64,000 nucleotides of DNA from Dyadobacter linearis (GTDB lineage: Bacteria; Bacteroidota; Bacteroidia; Cytophagales; Spirosomataceae), in NCBI RefSeq assembly GCF_907165045.1, contig NZ_CAJRAU010000003.1, positions 868,001 to 932,000 on the forward strand. The letters run 5' to 3'. Below, piece by piece: positions 27,069 through 37,085 of the stretch. Position numbers and translations under genes: made by a program. The notes below the pieces were generated by a model that worked only from the letters and a program-made list of their open reading frames with translations, had not been told where the DNA came from and ran no database searches. Within the stretch, counting starts at the first letter, position 1. Each line of letters opens with the position of its first letter.

Positions 27069-27977
27069 ATGGAACGTAAAAGTAACACCGGAATGCTCGT
27101 CGGATTAATCCTGATGACAATCCTGGCTGCTGTATTTGGCTACCTCTATTATAATGAAAGAACGCTTTCCACCCAGCAATCTTCCGACCTGCAGGCGCGG
27201 GTAAATGAACTGGCTACCTCGGAAATTAAGCTCGACTCGATTTCCAAACAACTCGATGCCCGCATTCAGGAAGTACAGGGACTGGGCGGCGACATTGAAG
27301 AACTACAAAAAGTAAAAGCTTCTCTCGAAAATGACCGTATCGCACTCCGTAAAGGAACTGCAAATATGGGCCGCAAGATCAAGGAATATGAGACATTCCT
27401 GAATAAAAAGGACGAAGAAATTGCGCAGCTCCGCGAGGAAAACCAGCAACTGATCAGCCAGAACGAAACCCTCGTTCAGGAGAAAACGCAACTCGAAACT
27501 ATCAAACAGGCTGTCAGCGATTCGCTTTCAACCGTTGCTGCGAAGAATACCGAACTGGAATCCAAGGTAACGATGGCAGCAGCATTGCGCGCCAGGAATG
27601 TGAAAGTGTATGCGGTATCTTCAAAAGGAAAAATACGCGAAGGTGAAAATGTAAAATCAAAACGGATCGATAAAGTGCGGGTAGATTTTATGTTGGAGAA
27701 AAATCCTTTAACCCAAAACGACAACAAAACGATTTATCTGCGGATCATCGACCCAAGTGGCGCCACTATTTCTGATACCAAAACGGGCTCAGGGGTATTT
27801 GAGTACAATGGACAGGAACAAGGTTACACGGTAAGTAAGGATGTATTATACTCCAATAACAACCAGGATGTAAGTATCCTGTACGACCGGGACGCACCGT
27901 TTCCGTCAGGAAAATATACAATTGAACTATATTCCGAAGGTTTTTCAGTAGGAGAAGGTTCTTTTTCAGTAAAATAA
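27069..27977 (+). CDS. Membrane-anchored coiled-coil protein of unknown function
   Basis: A 302-residue protein. A transmembrane segment at about residues 9-27 (MLVGLILMTILAAVFGYLYY) is followed by a long coiled coil (about 35-180, rich in Glu, Lys, Gln and Leu heptads). A beta-rich C-terminal domain (about 185-302) begins RNVKVYAVSSKGKIREGENV and contains KTIYLRIIDPSGATISDTKTG and YTIELYSEGF. The C-terminal part probably lies in the periplasm. I do not recognise a named family. The gene is ended by a terminator. Confidence 0.8.
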   Translation: MERKSNTGMLVGLILMTILAAVFGYLYYNERTLSTQQSSDLQARVNELATSEIKLDSISKQLDARIQEVQGLGGDIEELQKVKASLENDRIALRKGTANMGRKIKEYETFLNKKDEEIAQLREENQQLISQNETLVQEKTQLETIKQAVSDSLSTVAAKNTELESKVTMAAALRARNVKVYAVSSKGKIREGENVKSKRIDKVRVDFMLEKNPLTQNDNKTIYLRIIDPSGATISDTKTGSGVFEYNGQEQGYTVSKDVLYSNNNQDVSILYDRDAPFPSGKYTIELYSEGFSVGEGSFSVK

Positions 27978-28003
27978 TTAAGTAAACCACAGTGTTTGTT
28001 CGC

Positions 28004-28038
28004 GGCAGCTGGATTCATTCCGGTTGCCGCTTTTTTAT
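28004..28038 (+). terminator. Intrinsic terminator after the coiled-coil gene
   Basis: A GCGGCA/TGCCGC stem (28004-28009 with 28027-28032), with further partial pairing inside, is followed by six T. Confidence 0.75.
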
Positions 28039-28125
28039 GCGTTTCTATATTTATCCATAATTCCTATCTTGCACCGAAAAATCAATCGGCAATAACCCAA
28101 AAAGCCAAATAAAAAGTCCCCCCGT

Positions 28126-29619
28126 ATGTCAGCAACAATTTCCCAGAAACACCCCAGAGGCCTGTATGTCTTATTTTTTGCAGAAATGTGGGAGCGGTTT
28201 AGTTACTATGGCATGCGCGCTATCCTCTTGCTTTTTTTACTTGATAATGTAAGAGGAGGAATGGGAATGAGTGCGGCCGAGGCAACTGCGGTCTACGGTC
28301 TCTATACAGCTTCGGTGTACCTGCTAACCCTCCCAGGCGGCTGGCTCGCGGATAATATCCTGGGACAGAAAAAAGCGATCTGGTACGGTGGGATCATCAT
28401 TATGCTCGGTCACATTATCCTGGCGATTCCGGCCGGGTCAGCGATATTCTTTCTTGGACTAACTACCGTCGCGGTTGGTACCGGACTTCTTAAACCTAAT
28501 ATCAGCTCCATCGTGGGCGAACTCTATCCGGAAGGCGGGGCACGTCGCGATGCGGCATTTTCGATCTTTTATATGGGTATTAACCTGGGTTCATTCCTCG
28601 GCATTGCGATCGTGGGGTATCTGGGTGAAAAAGTGAACTGGCACATGGGCTTCGGTGCTGCGGCGATCGGAATGCTATTGGGCCTGATCGTTTTTCGCAT
28701 CGGCAGCGCTACCTATCTGAAGGGACTTGGTGACGTACCTCCTGCGAAGGAAGTGAGCAAGGTAAATGCGGGCTCACAATCGGGCAGCAACAAAATGATC
28801 GGTTACGGATTGATCGCATTGCTGGTCGTATTCCTGATCGTACTGCAAATATCAGGTACGATCGATATGTCCACAGCTCAGGGTCTCGCGCAGGGTGCAG
28901 GTGTGATTATCGTATCTATCTCTGCCGCCTATTTCCTCTTTATACTTGTTGCCGGCGGACTTACCCGTGTGGAGAAATACCGTGTCGGTGTGTTGATCAT
29001 CCTGTTTCTTGCGATAGCGTTATTCTGGGCAGGTTATGAGCAGGCTGGCACTTCGTTACAGATTTTCGCCGAACGCCATACGGACCGCATCATAGGTGGC
29101 TGGGAAGTTCCATCAAGCTGGTTCCAAAACTTTCAGCCCACATTCGTACTCATTTTCGCCCCAGTATTAGCAAGCCTCTGGATTTCATTATCTTCCAGAA
29201 ACCGCAATCCATCAATCCCGGTTAAATTTGCTATGGGTTTGATCCTGTTAGGTCTTAGCTTTTTCGTGATGGTTGCTGCTTCCAAAATCGCTGTAACGGG
29301 AGACCTCGCATCGCCGCTTTTCCTCACTTTTACTTACTTTCTGCATACAATCGGGGAGCTTTGCGTGAGCCCGGTTGGATTAAGTTCCTACACCAAACTA
29401 GCCCCAAAACGTTACGTGAGCCAGTTAATGGGGATCTGGTTTGTGGGTGCTTCGCTAGGTAACCTGATCGCCGGGATTTTTGCAGGTGGTTTTGATGAGA
29501 AAAATATCCTTCAAATGCCCGCACTGTTCAACCAGGTAGCGATTATAACTACCATTTTTGGACTGGTACTGCTTGTATTCTGGAAGCCTATCAAAGGCTG
29601 GATGGGCGGTATTTCTTAA
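28126..29619 (+). CDS. POT family proton-dependent peptide transporter
   Basis: A 497-residue inner-membrane transporter with 12-14 hydrophobic segments. The proton-coupling ExxER motif is in AEMWERFSYYGMRAILLLF, and the PTR2 signature is FSIFYMGINLGSFLG. These carriers import di- and tripeptides with protons. The next gene is an exported peptidase only a few dozen bases downstream, so the pair would link extracytoplasmic peptide cleavage to uptake; that link is inferred from context. Confidence 0.92.
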   Translation: MSATISQKHPRGLYVLFFAEMWERFSYYGMRAILLLFLLDNVRGGMGMSAAEATAVYGLYTASVYLLTLPGGWLADNILGQKKAIWYGGIIIMLGHIILAIPAGSAIFFLGLTTVAVGTGLLKPNISSIVGELYPEGGARRDAAFSIFYMGINLGSFLGIAIVGYLGEKVNWHMGFGAAAIGMLLGLIVFRIGSATYLKGLGDVPPAKEVSKVNAGSQSGSNKMIGYGLIALLVVFLIVLQISGTIDMSTAQGLAQGAGVIIVSISAAYFLFILVAGGLTRVEKYRVGVLIILFLAIALFWAGYEQAGTSLQIFAERHTDRIIGGWEVPSSWFQNFQPTFVLIFAPVLASLWISLSSRNRNPSIPVKFAMGLILLGLSFFVMVAASKIAVTGDLASPLFLTFTYFLHTIGELCVSPVGLSSYTKLAPKRYVSQLMGIWFVGASLGNLIAGIFAGGFDEKNILQMPALFNQVAIITTIFGLVLLVFWKPIKGWMGGIS

Positions 29620-29651
29620 TGTCATTCAATACTTCAAAACAAATACATCAC

Positions 29652-31694
29652 ATGAAATCAGCCGTGTTCCGTGTTGCAATACTGGCCCTGGTGGTCAGCC
29701 TGGCGGGTTGCAAGAAAGAAAAGGAAGAAACCGACACCACAAAAGTGCCGGGATTCGATATCAGCTCGCTCGATTCAACGGCGAAAGCCTGTGAAGATTT
29801 CGACAGCTACGCAAATGGAGGCTGGAAAAAGAAAAATCCGATACCAGGCACCGAAAGCCGCTGGGGCGCATTCAATGTACTTGATAAAGAGAATAAAGAA
29901 GTTCGGCTGAAAAGCATCATCGCAGAGATCGCCGCATTGAAAGACCGCAAAAAAGGAACGGAAGAGCAGCAGATCGCGGATTATTATCAGTCGTTTCTGG
30001 ATACGGCTACTATTGAAAAACGCGGCCTGGCTCCATTGAAACCCTATCTTGATAAAATCAATGCAGTAAGTTCGCTGAAAGAACTGGCAGCACTGGCGGG
30101 TGAACTGCAAAAAATCGGTGTAACTGGTGCCTTCGGTTTTGGTGTAGAAGGCGATTTGAAAAATAGCAAGATCAATGCACTTTATCAGGGTCAGGGCGGA
30201 TTAAGCCTGGGAGAAAAAAGCTATTATGAGCGCACAGATTCCAGCACGGTTAATGTAAGAAAAGAATTTGTTTCACACGTGGACAAGATGTTCTCCCTGG
30301 CTGCATTCACCGACGCTACGCCCGGAAAGACAATTCTTGATTTTGAAACGAAACTGGCGAAACACCAGCTCAGTAATGTAGAGCTGCGCGATCCTAATAA
30401 AACTTACAACAAAATGAGTTTTGAGGATTTCGGAAAACTGCTGCCGGATTTCGATACCAAAACTTTTGCAGACAAGCAGGATATCAAGGCAGACACTTTG
30501 ATCGTACAGAACAAAGCGTACCTGCAAAACCTGAATGCATTGCTGAAAGCTACGCCGCTTGCTACCTTGAAACTATATACGAAATGGCAGCTGCTCTCAC
30601 GTTTTGCTGGCTACCTTCCGAAAAGCTTCGATCAGGAAGATTTCCGCTTTTTCAGCACGGTAATGAGAGGAACAAAACAGCAAAGAGCACGTACAGAACG
30701 GGCGATCCGCTCAACCGATGGTCTGCTTGGAATGCCGCTTGGTAAACTTTTCTCGAAAAAATATTTCCCGGAAGAAGACAAGAAAAAGGTCGCTGAAATG
30801 ATCGAGAACGTACGCACAGTATACGGCGAGCGCATTGATAAGCTTACCTGGATGGGCGACTCTACCAAAGCAAAAGCGCATAAGAAGCTGAAAGCATTTA
30901 CTTACAAAATCGGGTATCCTGATAAATGGAAGGACTATTCAAGCATTGAGATTGCACCTGATAAACTATTTGAAAACGTCATTTCTGCTTCCCTTTACGG
31001 ACATAAAGAAGCGGTTGAGAAGATCGGCAAGGAAGTGGATAAGAAAGAATGGGGAATGACTCCGCAGACGGTGAATGCGTATTACAACCCACTGAACAAT
31101 GAAGTGGTTTTCCCTGCAGGTATATTGCAGCCGCCGTTTTATAACCGTAATGCCGACGATGCGATCAATTACGGCGGGATCATCGCAGTGATCGGCCACG
31201 AATTTACGCACGGTTTCGACGATCAGGGTTCACAGTTTGATGACGAGGGTAACCTGAAAAACTGGTGGACAGCTTCGGATCGCGCGAATTTTGATAAGCT
31301 AACCAAGAAGTATATTGAATATTTCAACGGCATCGAAGCATTGCCCGGCTTTAATATCAACGGTGCATTAACTATCGGTGAAAATGTGGCCGACTTGGGT
31401 GGATTAACACTGGCTTATTACGCGCTGCAAAAGTCGCTGGAAGGTAAAGAAGAGCCGGCCCCTATTGACGGTTTCAACTGGAAACAACGCTTTTTCCTGG
31501 GCTGGGCGCAGGTTTGGCACATGAACACGACCAACGAAGCATTAAGAAACCAGATTCAAACTGACCCGCACGCGCCTGCAAAAGACAGGATCAACGGGCC
31601 GCTTCCTCATTTGAAGGAATTCCAGGCTGCATTCGGCTGTACGCCGGGCACAAAAATGGCTCTGGCCGATTCGGCGAAAATCGTAATCTGGTAA
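29652..31694 (+). CDS. M13 family zinc metallopeptidase, lipoprotein (PepO/neprilysin type)
   Basis: A 680-residue exported peptidase. The start at 29652 gives a lipoprotein signal (MKSAVFRVAILALVVSLAGC); an in-frame ATG at 29619 that overlaps the preceding stop (TAATG) would only add a hydrophilic leader. The N-terminal M13 domain is followed by the catalytic domain with HEFTH (His516, Glu517, His520) in VIGHEFTHGFDDQG, and ENVADLGG, whose Glu is the third ligand. The substrate-binding motif NAYYNPLNNEVVFPAGILQ is present. Family members cut oligopeptides, which fits the adjoining peptide transporter. Confidence 0.93.
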   Translation: MKSAVFRVAILALVVSLAGCKKEKEETDTTKVPGFDISSLDSTAKACEDFDSYANGGWKKKNPIPGTESRWGAFNVLDKENKEVRLKSIIAEIAALKDRKKGTEEQQIADYYQSFLDTATIEKRGLAPLKPYLDKINAVSSLKELAALAGELQKIGVTGAFGFGVEGDLKNSKINALYQGQGGLSLGEKSYYERTDSSTVNVRKEFVSHVDKMFSLAAFTDATPGKTILDFETKLAKHQLSNVELRDPNKTYNKMSFEDFGKLLPDFDTKTFADKQDIKADTLIVQNKAYLQNLNALLKATPLATLKLYTKWQLLSRFAGYLPKSFDQEDFRFFSTVMRGTKQQRARTERAIRSTDGLLGMPLGKLFSKKYFPEEDKKKVAEMIENVRTVYGERIDKLTWMGDSTKAKAHKKLKAFTYKIGYPDKWKDYSSIEIAPDKLFENVISASLYGHKEAVEKIGKEVDKKEWGMTPQTVNAYYNPLNNEVVFPAGILQPPFYNRNADDAINYGGIIAVIGHEFTHGFDDQGSQFDDEGNLKNWWTASDRANFDKLTKKYIEYFNGIEALPGFNINGALTIGENVADLGGLTLAYYALQKSLEGKEEPAPIDGFNWKQRFFLGWAQVWHMNTTNEALRNQIQTDPHAPAKDRINGPLPHLKEFQAAFGCTPGTKMALADSAKIVIW

Positions 31695-31695
31695 T

Positions 31696-31797
31696 TGAGT
31701 TTAAAGTTTAGGAGTCAAAAGTTTATGAGTTTAAAGTTAGGTCCTGAACTCATAAACTCTGAACTCATAAACTTTAAACTCTGAACTCTAAAACTCA
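31696..31797. repeat. AT-rich direct and inverted short-repeat block between convergent genes
   Basis: Repeated words GAGTTTAAAGTTTA and AGTTTATGAGTTTAAAGTT on the left are answered by their complements (AACTCATAAACT, twice, and AACTTTAAACTC) on the right. The transcript from either side can fold into long hairpins. It fills the whole gap between the M13 peptidase and the regulator gene, and probably ends both transcripts. Confidence 0.75.
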
Positions 31798-32955
31798 TTT
31801 TCCCGCGAGGTACTTGTTCCGATAAGCACTTGGACTACAACCCTTAGCCTGCCTGAATTGGCGGGCTATATTTTTGCTGTCGTTCAGGCCCATATCCAAT
31901 GCAATCTCAAACACCGACATATCCGTATCCAGCAACTTCTGGGTGAATTTTTCAATGCGCAGATTGAAGATGTACTTATAAATGGGGTAGCCGGTTATTT
32001 CAAGAAAACGCTTTTCCAGCGCCCGGCGCGACAAAGGTACCTGCTTCACTACCTCATCCACGTGCAGGTTTTTCTCGATATTCTGGTGAATGTATTTGAG
32101 GGACGAAGCAATGTGATCATCATTGGTAGCATAAATATCAGTCGAGTGCCGGGTGATTACCTGCATCGGTTTTACTATGATGTCGTAATACGCTCCGGTA
32201 CCGTGTTTGATCATGTGATCGAGCAGTTTCGCAGCATCGTACCCCCCTTTTTCTACGTCGAGTGCAATACTGGACAGCGGTGGATCGGACAAATCGCAGA
32301 TCATTTCATCGTTATCAACACCTAATACTGCCACTTCTTCGGGAATGCGGATCCCTACATGCCGGCAAGCTTCGGTAATATGCTGGCCCTGGTTATCGTC
32401 ACAGCTCATCAGTCCGATCGGCTTGGGAAGGCCTTTCAGCCAGCGGCTCAGCGAGCTGGGTTTATAATACCAGAGCTCAGTTGACCTGGCTTTTTTATGC
32501 TCAAAATAATGCACCTGATGCCCTTTTGACTTCAATCTTTCTTCAAAACCCTCCGCTCGTTCGCGCGACCAGACAATATCATTGAAGCCGTAAAAAGCGA
32601 AATTTGTAAAACCTTTTTTCAAAAAGTAGTCGGCCCCAAGCTTTCCTGCTTCATGGTAGTCGCCTGTGATATTGGGTATTTCAGTGAACCGCTCTTTAAA
32701 ATCCTGCGCAATAACAGGAATCCCTGCTTTCAGTATTTTGTCAATTTCCTTATTATAAAGCTGACCTATGATACCGTCTGCGCCCCATTCAAGCGCCCAT
32801 TGCAAAATTCCATCGATCCCGACCGTTTCACGGTGGAAAAGCGGCATCCGGCAAAAAATCCACGGTCCGAACTCTTTTGAATAGGCATTAATCCCCTTCA
32901 TCAGCGTCTTACTATATTCTTCGGCAAAATCGAGGAGCAGGATAACCTTGTACAT
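31795..32955 (-). CDS. AraC-family regulator with sugar-binding XylR-type sensor domain
   Basis: A 386-residue regulator. Residues 1 to about 270 resemble periplasmic-binding-protein/LacI-type sensors (MYKVILLLDFAEEYSKTLMK, SCDDNQGQHITEACRHVGIR, EEVAVLGVDNDEMICDLSDP), the XylR layout. Residues about 280-386 are an AraC double helix-turn-helix (NLHVDEVVKQVPLSRRALEK, VFEIALDMGLNDSKNIARQF, CSPSAYRNKYL). It is the last gene of an operon with an MFS transporter and a GH20 hexosaminidase, so its ligand is probably an amino sugar or its oligomer and it likely controls this operon; the ligand is inferred. Confidence 0.9.
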   Translation of the reverse strand: MYKVILLLDFAEEYSKTLMKGINAYSKEFGPWIFCRMPLFHRETVGIDGILQWALEWGADGIIGQLYNKEIDKILKAGIPVIAQDFKERFTEIPNITGDYHEAGKLGADYFLKKGFTNFAFYGFNDIVWSRERAEGFEERLKSKGHQVHYFEHKKARSTELWYYKPSSLSRWLKGLPKPIGLMSCDDNQGQHITEACRHVGIRIPEEVAVLGVDNDEMICDLSDPPLSSIALDVEKGGYDAAKLLDHMIKHGTGAYYDIIVKPMQVITRHSTDIYATNDDHIASSLKYIHQNIEKNLHVDEVVKQVPLSRRALEKRFLEITGYPIYKYIFNLRIEKFTQKLLDTDMSVFEIALDMGLNDSKNIARQFRQAKGCSPSAYRNKYLAGK

Positions 32956-32976
32956 ATTGGGCGGTCATGACCGTTT

Positions 32977-34233
32977 TTACGACATTTTAAACAGTTCTTT
33001 CACGCTGGTAACCGTCTCATTGTTGACAAGAGGCTTTGCCCAGATTGATATACTAAAAATGTAGCCCAGCGGGATCAACAAAAACACCATCGCCAGCCGC
33101 AGCCCCACCAGTTCACCCAGCCCGCCCACGATCAGCGGCACTACTGCGCCCCCTGAAATCCCCGCACATAGAATCCCTGAAAACGTACCGTGATGCTTTG
33201 GCACGGAATTCAATGCGAGCGAAAAAATAACGGAATACATTACAGAGGCGAAAAAGCCGGCCAACGGGAAACCCACCAATGCAAGTTCCTTTGAACCGAA
33301 CAATGCAGTAAGCAATGCAACAATAGCGCCGCAAGTGAAAAACGCGAGCACTTTCCGGCTGTCCATCAATTTAAGAAGCGCTAATCCCAGAAAGCAGCCG
33401 ATCGTGAGCAAGCCCCAGAAATAGGAAATGACGCTGGCCCCAGTGGTGGCGGGATCTACACCATGATAAGTTTGCAAAAACTGCGAGATCCAGTTCGCTA
33501 TCCCCTGCTCGGTACCCACGTAGGCGAATATCCCCAGAAAGAAAAGCCAGACAGTGCGGTTCGATGAAAGTTCACTAAATGACTTCCCTACATCCATACG
33601 TTCATCTTCCCTGAGCTCCACTTTCGGAAATCGAACCAGGGCGATAACTAAAACCATTAAAAGCGCAATCACCGCAAATACCCAGTACAGCGAAACCCAT
33701 TTCAGATTTTCAGGAACGAGGCTGTTTAATGTTTCGATCAGAAATCCCGACGATCCCGAGTGTACGTTTAGCACTAAATAAGAATATAAAAGCGGGCTTA
33801 AAAAGGAGGCTGCACCAAAGAATAACTGCGCCAATACCGAGAAAAAAGCGAATTTCTCTTCCCCGCCCGCAACCCGAAGTAATGGATTGATCACCACCTG
33901 CAGCATCGCCATTCCAATTCCGATCAGGAAAAGCGAAAGCAATGCGATGGAGAAGCCCGGTATCAAAGCAAAAAGTTGTGCACCTAAAAATGCAAGTACG
34001 AAAGCAGCGATCAGAATGCGCTTTTCACCATATTTCTCTACCATTAAGCCGGCCGGAATGGACATTACGCCATAGGCGACAAAGAATGCAAAGGGCAAAA
34101 ATCCGGCGAGGCCGAGGCTGAGGTCGAAACTCTTAACAATATCAGGAATAATAGGCCCCAGGATATTGGTAAGGAACGAAATGACAAAAAAAATGAGCAG
34201 GATCAGTACGACGATAAAACTGTTTCTTTGCAT
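32977..34233 (-). CDS. MFS sugar transporter, FucP/NagP-like
   Basis: A 418-residue permease with about 12 hydrophobic segments. GPIIPDIVKSFDLSLGLAGF and PAGLMVEKYGEKRILIAAFV show the MFS loop 2-3 signature. The general layout recalls the fucose/glucose/N-acetylglucosamine permeases. It lies 21 bp upstream of the regulator and 48 bp downstream of the chitobiase-type GH20 gene, suggesting uptake of N-acetylglucosamine. The substrate is inferred from neighbours. Confidence 0.85.
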   Translation of the reverse strand: MQRNSFIVVLILLIFFVISFLTNILGPIIPDIVKSFDLSLGLAGFLPFAFFVAYGVMSIPAGLMVEKYGEKRILIAAFVLAFLGAQLFALIPGFSIALLSLFLIGIGMAMLQVVINPLLRVAGGEEKFAFFSVLAQLFFGAASFLSPLLYSYLVLNVHSGSSGFLIETLNSLVPENLKWVSLYWVFAVIALLMVLVIALVRFPKVELREDERMDVGKSFSELSSNRTVWLFFLGIFAYVGTEQGIANWISQFLQTYHGVDPATTGASVISYFWGLLTIGCFLGLALLKLMDSRKVLAFFTCGAIVALLTALFGSKELALVGFPLAGFFASVMYSVIFSLALNSVPKHHGTFSGILCAGISGGAVVPLIVGGLGELVGLRLAMVFLLIPLGYIFSISIWAKPLVNNETVTSVKELFKMS

Positions 34234-34281
34234 GGGAGGATTTACGTGGTTTTGTGCAGACTAGCCGCACTGTTTCAGATA

Positions 34282-36888
34282 CTACCTGACCACCGCCACC
34301 GCAGTGCGGCTCGATTTTCCGGCGACGTCAAAACTTTTGAGCTTGACCGTACCAGAAACTTTTGCCGGCGCATCGTAAAGAGGCGACTTGGCAGTAGGTT
34401 CCGAACCGTCGGTCGTGTACCGGATCATCAGCCCGGGAAGCTCCACGTTGGCTTTCAGCACCCCGTTTTCAACAATAGCGCCGGGCATCGGGACCCGATA
34501 ATTATAGCCGCCGTTGATGTAACTCCATTTCGGCAATGCCTTTTGGGCAATTGTATTGGCAAACACATTCCAGCCTTCCAGCATCATTTTCCTTCTTGCC
34601 GCATCATCGTCCACAAACTCCCACTTCCGCTCAGCAGCCCACGCACTTTCCGAAAATCCCAGGAGTTTCGGCAATATCTGAAACTCCATCATATCGCGGC
34701 CTTTCACCGTTTCGCACCAAAGCTGTGCTTCTATGCCAAGTACATTTTTTCTCGCAGCCGGTTTCAATGCTTCTTTTCCAATGAATTCCTCCTTCATCGG
34801 TTTGCCCATCGCATTCACCTCCGTCGTTTTGAACATATTGAAAGGTGCAAATGCCCAGTTGTCCCAGGTATCCACAAATCCTCCCCAATACAGCCCCGGA
34901 TCCTTCGGATCGTTGCTGTACGACATATCAAAGTAGAAGTTGGTCACATTGCAAAGTACCACCTGATAACCCGCATTGGCCATACGATTACCCAGATCAA
35001 CATCATATACATTGTTCCAGATATAAGGTACAACCGGCCGACCCACGAATTCGGGATTTGCGAGATATGCACCCTGCGCAGTCTTGGTCAATGCCACCTC
35101 TTCCCAACCGTGTACCTTAAGGTTTCGCTTTTCTAATCTTGGCAGCAGTTGCCGGAAGAAATAGGTTTGCAAATTGCGGTATTCCTTTATTTCAGGATGC
35201 TCCTGCATCAGCTTGGCCACATTCGGAGACTTGGTCCATACACCCTCGGCCACCTCGTCACCACCGGTGTGGAAAATATCCATTGTCAAACCCGCCTGCT
35301 TATACATTTTCGCAAATTCGTCCACCACTTTTTCGTAAAAATGATAAGTCGACTCGCGTGAAATATCCACTACATTATTCTTGTAAGCCTGCGCCGACAG
35401 GTAAACTGATTTGTCAGCCGGATCAATGAGGCGATATTCATTTGCTTCTTTTTCCTTGCCTTCCTTCATCAAACGCTCGTACCTGGCTTCCATTGATTTA
35501 ATAGCCGCCATTGCGTGTCCCGGGAAATTCACTTCCGGAATCACCTTAATGTGACGCTCTTTGGCATATTTAAGTATTTCCACGAAATCGGCTTTGGTAT
35601 AAAAGCCGCTGCCAAACTTGTCTTTATCATACGCTTTTGGTCCCGATCCGTACGCGGGATGAATCGCGGGAGCGTTCATGCCGGAAGTATGCTGCCGCTG
35701 GGCACCTACCTCGGTCAGTTCAGGAAGTCCGTCAATTTCCACACGCCAGCCTTCGTCTTCGGCTGTGTAAAACAGGAAGTGGTTAACCTTATAAGAAGCG
35801 AGCAGGTCGAGTACGCGCTTCACCGTTTCTTTGGTTTGAAAATTACGGCCCACATCCAGATGCATACTTCTGAAATGGAAGCGCGGCGCATCTTCAATCT
35901 GCACATATCCCAGCACAACCGAAGGCTGCACTTTCTGGTAAGACTCCACCGGCGCCAGCTGCAACAAGCTCTGCACTGCATAAAATACCCCGGCCGGGTC
36001 GCTTCCTGTAATCGTCACACCAGCTGCATCGACACCAAGTTTATATGCTTCTTTTGAAATACCATTCACATTAACTGCACCCGTTTTCAATACGATCACA
36101 GGAGCGGATGCACTGGTGTTTTTCGGCAAACCAGCCTGAATAGGCAGATCGGTTCCGGTAAGTGCTTTCAGTTTTCCAATCAAAAATTTAGCCTCATTTT
36201 CCAGTCCTTCCTGATAAAATACCTGCGTTTCGCCGCTCAGCGTCAATGTGCCGGCGGAAGAAGTAACCTTCACCGGGCTAGGGATCACTTTCAGAAGCTG
36301 ATCAGCGCCCAGTGTCGTAAATGCCAGATTGTGTTCGTATCTCGTCGCAGCCGTCGGCACTGCCAACAGGTCCCTTTTTCCTCTTAGTATCTGTTCTTTT
36401 TCGGTAAAAGGCTCGATCGTGTAATCAGCCACCTGAACAATATCTTTCTCTTTTCCTTCATTATCGTAAAAAACAAAATACAGTCCCAGCGGCGCGTCGG
36501 TTTCCTTGATCACACCCTCCGTGCCTGTATAGGTTACCGTCACCGAGTCACCGGGGCTCAGCTTGAAATCCTTACTAGCCACCATCCGGTACCAGTCGCC
36601 GTTAATGTGCTCCACATTAGCGGGTTGTGGGGTTTTGTTAGATTGAATAGGGCGCGGCGACATATTGAAAAACAGCTTCCAGTTTGTCGCGTCCAACGTA
36701 ATGTCACTACCGTTTCTAATCGTGAACTTCGCCTCAAAACTTCCGTCAGGCTCTATAAAATTGCTAACCAGCTTCCAGGAAACGCCGATTTTCTCAGCCT
36801 GTTCCTTGCTGATTTCGCCCGACTTACCGCAGCTCGCCAGCAGCATTACGATCATTACAAAAAGCTGATATTGGAATATTTTCTTCAT
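34282..36888 (-). CDS. GH20 beta-N-acetylhexosaminidase, chitobiase type, lipoprotein
   Basis: An 868-residue exported enzyme. Domains in order: lipoprotein signal MKKIFQYQLFVMIVMLLASC (Cys20); a CHB_HEX-type N-terminal domain (about 33-160); a GH20b domain (about 195-330); the catalytic TIM barrel (about 335-770) with HTGGDE at 540-545, Asp544 and Glu545 being the catalytic pair; and a C-terminal chitobiase domain with YTTDGSEPTAKSPLYDAP. It removes terminal GlcNAc from chitobiose or glycans. The ATG at 36888 is preferred to the upstream ATG at 36981 because only it starts with a signal peptide. First gene of the operon with the MFS and regulator genes. Confidence 0.93.
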   Translation of the reverse strand: MKKIFQYQLFVMIVMLLASCGKSGEISKEQAEKIGVSWKLVSNFIEPDGSFEAKFTIRNGSDITLDATNWKLFFNMSPRPIQSNKTPQPANVEHINGDWYRMVASKDFKLSPGDSVTVTYTGTEGVIKETDAPLGLYFVFYDNEGKEKDIVQVADYTIEPFTEKEQILRGKRDLLAVPTAATRYEHNLAFTTLGADQLLKVIPSPVKVTSSAGTLTLSGETQVFYQEGLENEAKFLIGKLKALTGTDLPIQAGLPKNTSASAPVIVLKTGAVNVNGISKEAYKLGVDAAGVTITGSDPAGVFYAVQSLLQLAPVESYQKVQPSVVLGYVQIEDAPRFHFRSMHLDVGRNFQTKETVKRVLDLLASYKVNHFLFYTAEDEGWRVEIDGLPELTEVGAQRQHTSGMNAPAIHPAYGSGPKAYDKDKFGSGFYTKADFVEILKYAKERHIKVIPEVNFPGHAMAAIKSMEARYERLMKEGKEKEANEYRLIDPADKSVYLSAQAYKNNVVDISRESTYHFYEKVVDEFAKMYKQAGLTMDIFHTGGDEVAEGVWTKSPNVAKLMQEHPEIKEYRNLQTYFFRQLLPRLEKRNLKVHGWEEVALTKTAQGAYLANPEFVGRPVVPYIWNNVYDVDLGNRMANAGYQVVLCNVTNFYFDMSYSNDPKDPGLYWGGFVDTWDNWAFAPFNMFKTTEVNAMGKPMKEEFIGKEALKPAARKNVLGIEAQLWCETVKGRDMMEFQILPKLLGFSESAWAAERKWEFVDDDAARRKMMLEGWNVFANTIAQKALPKWSYINGGYNYRVPMPGAIVENGVLKANVELPGLMIRYTTDGSEPTAKSPLYDAPAKVSGTVKLKSFDVAGKSSRTAVAVVR

Positions 36889-37085
36889 AGGTTTTAAACG
36901 CGGATTTGTTTTGATGTCAGTGAAATGTAGTCGGTATTTGGGGTGAGGTATTACGTGATTATAATACTTAATATCCGGCAAAATATACTAGTCCGGGCGA
37001 TTTACCAGCAATGGAAATCATTTAATTAAAACCGGGATAGCCTTTCCCTCAGCGAACTGTGTAATATCCTTTAAAATGTGATTTG
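36889..37085. promoter_or_regulatory. Divergent regulatory region between GH20 and NagX-like genes
   Basis: This 197-bp gap must hold the promoters of both divergent amino-sugar genes. On the minus strand TATATTTTG at 36987-36979 is one base longer than the -7 consensus. No certain operator can be picked out. Confidence 0.4.

Noticed and set aside
31696..31797. CRISPR array
   Set aside because: The repeats are short, unequal and lack regular spacers, and no cas genes are near.
34228..35136. 302-codon open frame on the plus strand
   Set aside because: It lies antisense to the GH20 and MFS genes, is rich in His, Arg and Phe and has no recognisable domain; it is a shadow of strong minus-strand coding.
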